From NCBI GenBank assembly GCA_022059125.1, contig JAEUWY010000007.1, positions 186,001-250,000 of the forward strand: DNA of 64,000 nt, given 5' to 3'. Under the pieces are notes generated by a model that worked only from the letters and a program-made list of their open reading frames with translations, made no database searches and was not told where the DNA came from. A program made the translations under genes and the position numbers. Source of the DNA: Corynespora cassiicola. Taxonomy: Eukaryota > Ascomycota > Dothideomycetes > Pleosporales > Corynesporascaceae. Positions 58,396 to 64,000 of this stretch are shown here, in pieces (the stretch's first letter is position 1; each line of letters starts with the position of its first letter).

Positions 58396-59178
58396 ATAAG
58401 TCTCCTACTAATTCAATTGAGCTATCTGATTTACCTGGCATGAATCACTCTCATAAGGCTCAGGCACATTCGGAAACAACTCTATGGAATACTCCTGATA
58501 CGACAGTTACAGGAAATAAAACAGAAGTTGAATGAGAATTCAGAGTAACTACATGAATGAAATTAACAGATAGCAAGCATGTGGATATTCTGTTCGGGTT
58601 CTTTACCCGAGTTATCGAAGAGTTTTTAGACAATACGAAATAGATTTGTACAAAAAACAAACCTATAACAGGCGGTACTAGTTTACGCAGAGGCTGTAGA
58701 CAAGCTTTAAAGTTACTAATAATGATATTGCCTAAAGAATGTAACGGAATGTATTTACCGATCGCCTGAAGACGTTGTTAAATCTAATTGCAGTACAGAA
58801 CGGGACGGAACGGGACGGGGGGTACGGGGCAGTACGGGGCGGTAACGTGTTAAATAAAATACAATAAGACGACAGGTTGATTATCTATTGTTTGTTACCA
58901 GCAGTAGATATATACTATGTAGATAATCTGCAGTAAGTGCTTAACTAACACATACTTTTCTATGGCTGTTTATAAGCGTATATGCCCATGTAAGAGAAAA
59001 ATAAAGATATTAAGCCAAAATTGTGGTTACTACAGCTATTAAGGAAGCTATTAAATATTCGCGTACAGGTCAGTAAGCCCCATGGTTGATTTTATATAAT
59101 ATTTGTCGATGGAGAATACAGGGAGTATATACAATATCTGAGTACCATGACTGCTCATTCCGTCGCCTTATGTTGGTT
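58396..59178. other. Intergenic with G-rich tandem motif
   Basis: No gene seen; contains the GGGAC/TACGGGG repeat at 58797-58847. Confidence 0.5.
58797..58847 (+). repeat. G-rich minisatellite-like tract
   Basis: About 50 bases of imperfect repeats: ACGGGACGGA twice, then TACGGGGC twice. It stands out strongly from its AT-rich surroundings and could form G-quadruplexes. Confidence 0.75.
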
Positions 59179-59568
59179 TCAATTTCTGGAAGTGACTGAT
59201 TTGTCCCCAATTACCACAGCCCTCATTTTATCCCGCACAATGAAAGTTTCCTCGTCTGCAGCAATTTTTGCTGCCGCTTCAGGTGCCGACACGATCCCAA
59301 AGAAGGTCTGGAAAGCTGTCTCACTTGGAAAAACAAGCTCAGCAATACCATCATAAGTAAAGTCTTCTTGTGTACCAACAAGAACTGTAGCACCCCAGGA
59401 GCCATTTTGATTCGTGCGGTCGATGTAATGGCGTGTGTGGGTAAGTGGGAAGGTTTCCCCAGCAATTGACTTCAGAAGTTCGACATGTTTGTTGTCCCAG
59501 TGAGATTTGAACTCGGCTGGCGTAAGCGAGGGTTTTCTTGTGATAAAAAGAAGAAAACTGAACGTCAT
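59179..59568 (-). CDS. EthD-domain protein
   Basis: A single intact exon of 129 residues from ATG 59568. It opens FLLFITRKPSLTPAEFKSHWDNKHVELL, the EthD (dimeric alpha+beta barrel) signature with the conserved His of the 'HWxxxH' helix, and ends with a DEETFIVRDKMRAVV strand. Stand-alone EthD proteins in fungal polyketide and terpenoid clusters act as small decarboxylases, dehydratases or cyclase-like enzymes; elsewhere the role is unclear. No signal peptide. It is the only member of the surrounding block with no visible lesion. Confidence 0.85.
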   Translation of the reverse strand: MTFSFLLFITRKPSLTPAEFKSHWDNKHVELLKSIAGETFPLTHTRHYIDRTNQNGSWGATVLVGTQEDFTYDGIAELVFPSETAFQTFFGIVSAPEAAAKIAADEETFIVRDKMRAVVIGDKSVTSRN

Positions 59569-60016
59569 TCTTTAGTATTGCATGTGTATTTTGGATTTTG
59601 AAAATTGATGATTGTAGTGGAGTAAAGCGAGGGTTCTGAGATTTAAGCTGGAACGACTTGACCAGTCTTCTTGTATATGGGCGCAGTGACTCATTTTTAG
59701 ACTTCTTATTGGGTTTGGTGCAACATGTTTTATTTCGGACTCCGAAATCTCATCTAATAGTTGGGATCCACTTTATTGCCAACGTGCGGCGTGGTCATAT
59801 ATGTGGCGGGGCAATAACGCCCTGACTCGATCTAACCGCCGGGGCTAGAACAAGCGATGCTCGGCTGTAGATGTTTAGTGCAACTTCGCCGCAATGCTTC
59901 CAGACATGCAGGCATGCATGAAATCCAACGATTTTATGAACATTGCACTGCCTCTTACATTATCCCCCGATTGTCCCCCGATTCGTCACATCTTATAAAC
60001 TGCTAGGATCAAAATC
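59569..60016. promoter_or_regulatory. Divergent intergenic region
   Basis: Between the EthD gene (minus) and the UbiA-like pseudogene (plus). No TATA box stands out. Confidence 0.4.
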
Positions 60017-61035
60017 ATGCCAGCAGATATCGGTTCTTCTTCACCAAGCTCATCTTCAATGTCGTAATTGCCAAAATCTTTCGATAGATAGAATTTCTAT
60101 CTGCATTATAATAGACTTAAACCCTGGTTTCTATTGCAAAATTGCATTTATCACATTCATAAACATTTCCTCTTTACCTATAGCGACCTGAAGACAATGG
60201 TCATCCCCAGCACAGCTTTTGGACTCTCTGTCGGCATTGCTAAAGGAATTTCCGAGTACGACATAGATCTACACCATTATCTTTACGGTCTAGTGCACAA
60301 GGTGCCCGTCATGTTACTTTTGACCTGGATCAACTGCCTGGCGTTCAACGTGCATAATCAGAAATCGCCGCGTGCAGTTAAAGAAGACACATTGAACAAA
60401 CCCTGGCGCCCAATCCCATCCAATCGAATAGATTAGAGACATCTGAGACTACTATCTATAGTCATATATCCAATCTCCATCACCACAAGCTTCGTCCTTG
60501 GAGGAGGGCTAACACAATCGCCACTTCTTGCTCTACTTGATTTCATGCACAACGACCAAGGACTTGGTGACAAGAATTCATTATACGGAACATTCTCAAT
60601 GCATGCGGATTTGTGTCCTTTGCATCAAGGGCGTCTGGAGTCGCAGAATAGTCGAGTGTTGATGCTGTCATTGTTAAATGGTCATTAATAATCGGACTCA
60701 TTGTCTTTGCAACTGTACACATCCAAGACATGTACGACCAGATCGGCGGGCGATGCGGCAGCAGGTCGCCGGGCCATTCCGCTTATATTGGGGGATGATA
60801 TCGCTCGCTGGACCATTGTCACGCCAATCCTATTGTGGAGCTGCATCTGTCCTAGTCACCGGGATGTTAATATTTTTTGGATATTATACAGTGGCTGGAT
60901 TGGGAATTATAATTCCTGGGAGACTGATTACTTGTCGAACTGCGAGGAGCGATAGAACAACGTTTTTGATATACGATGGTTGGTTCGTGGGGGTATATTA
61001 TCAGCTTATAATTAGGAAGAATTTTCCTATCTAGA
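60017..61035 (+). pseudogene. UbiA-superfamily integral membrane enzyme, inactivated
   Basis: Helical UbiA-type sequence in order: FLFTYSDLKTMVIPSTAFG, then the first Asp-rich region as HNQKSPRAVKEDTLNKPWRPIPSNR (the NQ...ED..NKPWRPIP pattern), then IYPISITTSFVLGGGL, and the second Asp region as IQDMYDQ and, in another frame, GDAAAGRRAIPLILGDDIARW. Lesions: stops before the first helix (about 60055), TAG at 60434-60436, another near 60646, and a frameshift at about 60745. The pattern resembles UbiA-type terpene cyclases/prenyltransferases of fungal terpenoid clusters (Fma-TC-like); which chemistry it had is inference. Confidence 0.75.
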
Positions 61036-61240
61036 AATAGATAATTTTTTGTCCTTTTCTTACTATCTAACATGAATGTGATGAATTCTAGTTTTTTAAG
61101 CGTTTGCGTAATTAGAAGTGTCTCATAAATCTAAGTAGTAATCTTATCTAATCAGATTTTCAGAGCCCCGCTTTTGCCGATCGTTACTCTGAAAATAGCC
61201 ATAGGACACATCTCCCAGTTGCCACCTCATCTTTTTCGTC

Positions 61241-62716
61241 ATGCCGATCCAACGTTCTCGCGGTGGCTGCCATACATGCAAGAAACGAAAAAGAAAATGC
61301 GACGAAACAAGACCCGAGTGTCGAGCATGTCAAAGTCGGGGTAACACATGCGGAGGGTATGACCTGCAGCTTCGCTGGAACTCATCCTATCCATCACCCA
61401 CTGGAATAACGGTTGCGGAACGAATCGAAGGCACTCTGGCCAACAACTGTGACGAAGAGTTGAGACTTCGAGACACAGCTCTCACGCAGAGCTCATCTCT
61501 ATCTACGCCATGCACCGTGGTGGGGGATCATGCAGATGAAGTTGAACAGCAGGCATTCCAGAGATGTCCGTCATGCTCACATCAGATTTACATTCGTCGG
61601 GACTAACCATTTGTCAGTCCTTTTATCGGGGGTTCATGCTCTCTATGCCACCACAATCAATGCTTGGATCAAACCATTGATAGCAGAGCACTCACGAAAC
61701 TCCTCTGCACTCTTGATTGTATGCGCCAATATCCAGATTCTGATCGAAGAAGGATCCTCTTTGCAGTTTCATAGCCACTTCGACCGCGCTTTAAAAATAT
61801 TCCAGGTCGAGCTGTTTGCTTCAAATGGAGCGATAAAGCCCCCGACACTTGGTGCTGGGTTGCTCTTGTGCACGCTTTCTGTTAGTTAGTCGCCTTTCGA
61901 GAAAAATGTATGACTTATGCATGACAGCTACTGCAAGGCCTCCAGTGGACACAGCATTTGCTTTGCATGGCTGATCTCTACGACTTGCGCGGAGATCTGG
62001 ATGGCCTGCGCATAGAACGTGACATGTACACACGTCATTGCTTAGAGGTCATGGGCGTTATGGACTTGCCTAATCTCGTTCTAGGAAGACACACCCAATG
62101 TATGGGATTCTGGAAGAGGTTGCGAAAAGTCCAAGACCGCTGGAGTCATTACGACATGGATGGCGTTGAGCCTATTTCAGGGATTCCACGATCTCTTCTC
62201 GATATATGTGCACGAATTGACGAACCAGCAGCCGATAGCCGATTTTGGCTTTGGCAGGGGGGTATCGGAGAGTTCACACAATGCCATCTTTGGGACGCCT
62301 GGCGATTTGCCGGTATGCTGGACCATCGCCGACGTTGGCGCCCATCGTCGGTCGGTGCGACACACCCCCCGACAGGTGTCATTCTGCCTTCTTCCACTCA
62401 GTTAATGTTCCGGTTATTAAGTGCACTTGATGCACTACGTCTTGGATTAAAACAGAAGGAGAACTCGCATATGTTGGTTGCAAATGCCACTTTATATCCT
62501 TGGTTTGTAGCCAGCACTGAGGTTGGAATCCTCAACGAATATCCATCATGGATGTCAGCCACGGAACAGTTGCGCGATGATCTTCTGGCTTCTGATTCTA
62601 GTCAGAATTCTCGCATCCTGATGGAGCTGGTATCAGATATCCACCAGAGTCCGGACCAGTCTCTTGATATAGAGCGTAGTTTACTTGCAAAGTCTGTGGA
62701 AATCGCACTTTTTTAA
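61241..62716 (+). pseudogene. Zn2Cys6 transcription factor, probably frameshifted
   Basis: N-terminal zinc cluster from ATG 61241: CHTCKKRKRKCDETRPECRACQSRGNTC, the complete C-x2-C-x6-C-x5-C-x2-C-x6-C spacing of Gal4-type DNA-binding domains. The regulatory domain continues in other frames: NAWIKPLIAEHS to GAGLLLCTLS (to 61880), then after a good 47-base intron (61881-61927, GTTAGT/CAG) LLQGLQWTQHLLCMADLYD to the stop at 62716. The first and second coding segments are out of frame with no convincing intron at about 61560-61630, so a frameshift is likely; an unrecognised intron is the alternative. It would be a natural pathway regulator of the surrounding cluster. Confidence 0.7.
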
Positions 62717-63038
62717 GTCCAAATTCGCTGGTCACACTTTCCCTACATGTTGGCGCAATCGCAAGGTCTTTTTGTGCATGTGGTCAAACTTGGGCTTTAT
62801 TCTTTAATCACACATTGCTTGGACAAGTGATAAAGACGTCTTCAAGGGAGAGGGTTTGAAAGGTGCAGTCAAGCGCATTCCGTCAAATTAGGAACCAAAA
62901 GTATACTGACTATGACGGCGAACCTTTTCGAAGCTCAGATGGATTTTAGGATCATATTCCCTGTTTGTGTCTTGAATGTACGAGTATCAATATCTTGCTG
63001 TCGCCTGGGATGATTTCATCATTCCACCTCCAGCCTTT
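62717..63038. other. Intergenic between convergent genes
   Basis: Regions 3' of the regulator and of the methyltransferase; no gene seen. Confidence 0.5.
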
Positions 63039-64000
63039 TTAAGCCAGTCTCTTTGGCTTGGCCACGATAATAGAATCACCAGTCTCTGCAGCATGTTTCC
63101 AGATCTTTATAAGTTTCAGCCCTGAGGACTCGAGAAGTGCAAGCCATTCCTTCTCTGTACGCTCTTTAGCGGCAAGACCTGTCATCATGTTGAAGTCAGC
63201 CATCGTCACACGCCATGGAACTCCACCAGAGTCTGGTATTACAATGTCATCAATTAGCATCAATGAATTTTGATCAAAAGCAGAAGTTATATGATCAAGA
63301 ATTTCTTGGGCTTGACTGTCTTGATGATCGTGAATGATGTTTCGCATATAATAGGCACGGGCGCCTGTTTTCTTTTATTAGCGATTGTTATTCTTAGAGA
63401 TATTATACACCTTACCTTTGACTGGCTGGGGTGTGAAGAATTCATAGACTTGGGCCTCAACTCCAGGTTTGGATAATGCACCCCAAGCATCAATTACATG
63501 CCTCTGATCTTGTATGATGATCCTTCCCTTCAGGTGAGAATCGTTCCTTCACCAAAAGGCTTTGACTTCCGAGACCACCCCCAATATCTACGAAGAGAAC
63601 CGTGTCATCTATCATATCCTGTCCAACCTCCTGTTCGAAAGGAAAAACATCGACGAATTCAGGTAAACCGTGACGTTCAAAAGGTAGTCACTCCATGAAC
63701 GTGCGAAATTCTTCTGGATGAGACTGGAGCCATACAAACGGATATTCGTTTGTGTTGAAGCTAGCTTGCAAGGCGGAGTCGAGGACGATCATTGGGTTTC
63801 TGTAGTTCTTGGATTTAAGGTACTGAGGGAGGGCCGCGAATCCAGGATTCAGTACAGTGTTGCTGGGTTGATGTTAGCACGTGATGGACATTGATGAAGA
63901 TTCTATACTAATAAGATATAACCAAGCTCAATGGTGGTGTAAGTGCCTGGGTGATATTGTTAACTACATACTGGTTTTCGCCAACTTGCTTGATCCAACG
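63039..64000 (-). pseudogene. SAM-dependent O-methyltransferase, inactivated, runs off the window
   Basis: Minus-strand COMT-like (Methyltransferase_2) pieces: a segment with FAALPQYLKSKNYRNPM at about 63800-63840, the SAM motif I LFVDIGGGLGSQS at about 63555-63600, GRIIIQDQRHVIDAW at about 63490-63535, and after an intron (about 63368-63416) ARAYYMRNIIHDH, with the catalytic His region, to the stop at 63039. Lesions: an in-frame TGA at about 63690 (explicable as TGG to TGA) and a frameshift at about 63540 between the motif I segment and the next strand. The 5' end lies beyond 64000. Such enzymes methylate phenolic or other hydroxyls of metabolites. Confidence 0.75.

Overview
The window is nuclear DNA of a filamentous ascomycete. 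Evidence: nearly all genes have short (about 45-75 base) GT-AG introns; fungal-specific families are present (UstYa/DUF3328, SAT4-type rhodopsin-like membrane proteins, Zn2Cys6 regulator, cutinase, DUF7025-like AAA ATPase); and there is a 9 kb AT-saturated block in which CpA/TpG dinucleotides are strongly depleted, the footprint of repeat-induced point mutation (RIP). A plant- or litter-associated Dothideomycete fits the gene content, but that placement is inference.

Layout. 0-3.5 kb: a head-to-head pair of paralogous hypothetical genes with conserved intron phases. 4.5-12 kb: a lineage-specific family of small LPxEL (F-box-like) proteins in different states of decay, plus an intact unrelated-looking gene with a rare GC-AG intron. 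12-17 kb: a tiny membrane protein divergent from a GH47 mannosidase, then a GNAT acetyltransferase. 17-25 kb: a UstYa-like oxidase, a 74-residue secreted peptide with one Lys-Arg site, a rhodopsin-like membrane protein and an APC permease. 26-35 kb: an acidic F-box-like protein, a FAXC/GST-like protein, a 10-cysteine secreted protein, a trans-3-hydroxy-L-proline dehydratase and an AAA ATPase. 36-45.5 kb: a second rhodopsin-like protein, a Dal5-type MFS carrier, a secreted GH37 trehalase and a cutinase.

45.7-54.7 kb is one nested transposon structure. An approximately 1.8 kb element with about 65-base terminal inverted repeats flanked by TA is split by a 7.19 kb Ty3/Gypsy retrotransposon (361-base LTRs, target duplication CTTAG, coding strand minus). 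Both are saturated with RIP-type changes.

54.7-64 kb carries the remains of what looks like a secondary-metabolite cluster: cytochrome P450, rhodopsin-like protein, EthD-domain protein, UbiA-family integral membrane enzyme, Zn2Cys6 regulator and O-methyltransferase. All except the EthD gene have visible stops or frameshifts (the regulator probably), several of them C-to-T or G-to-A changes as expected if RIP leaked out of the repeat block.

The gene models below were assembled by eye by joining reading frames at splice sites; intron coordinates are predictions. No tRNA, rRNA or CRISPR was recognised.
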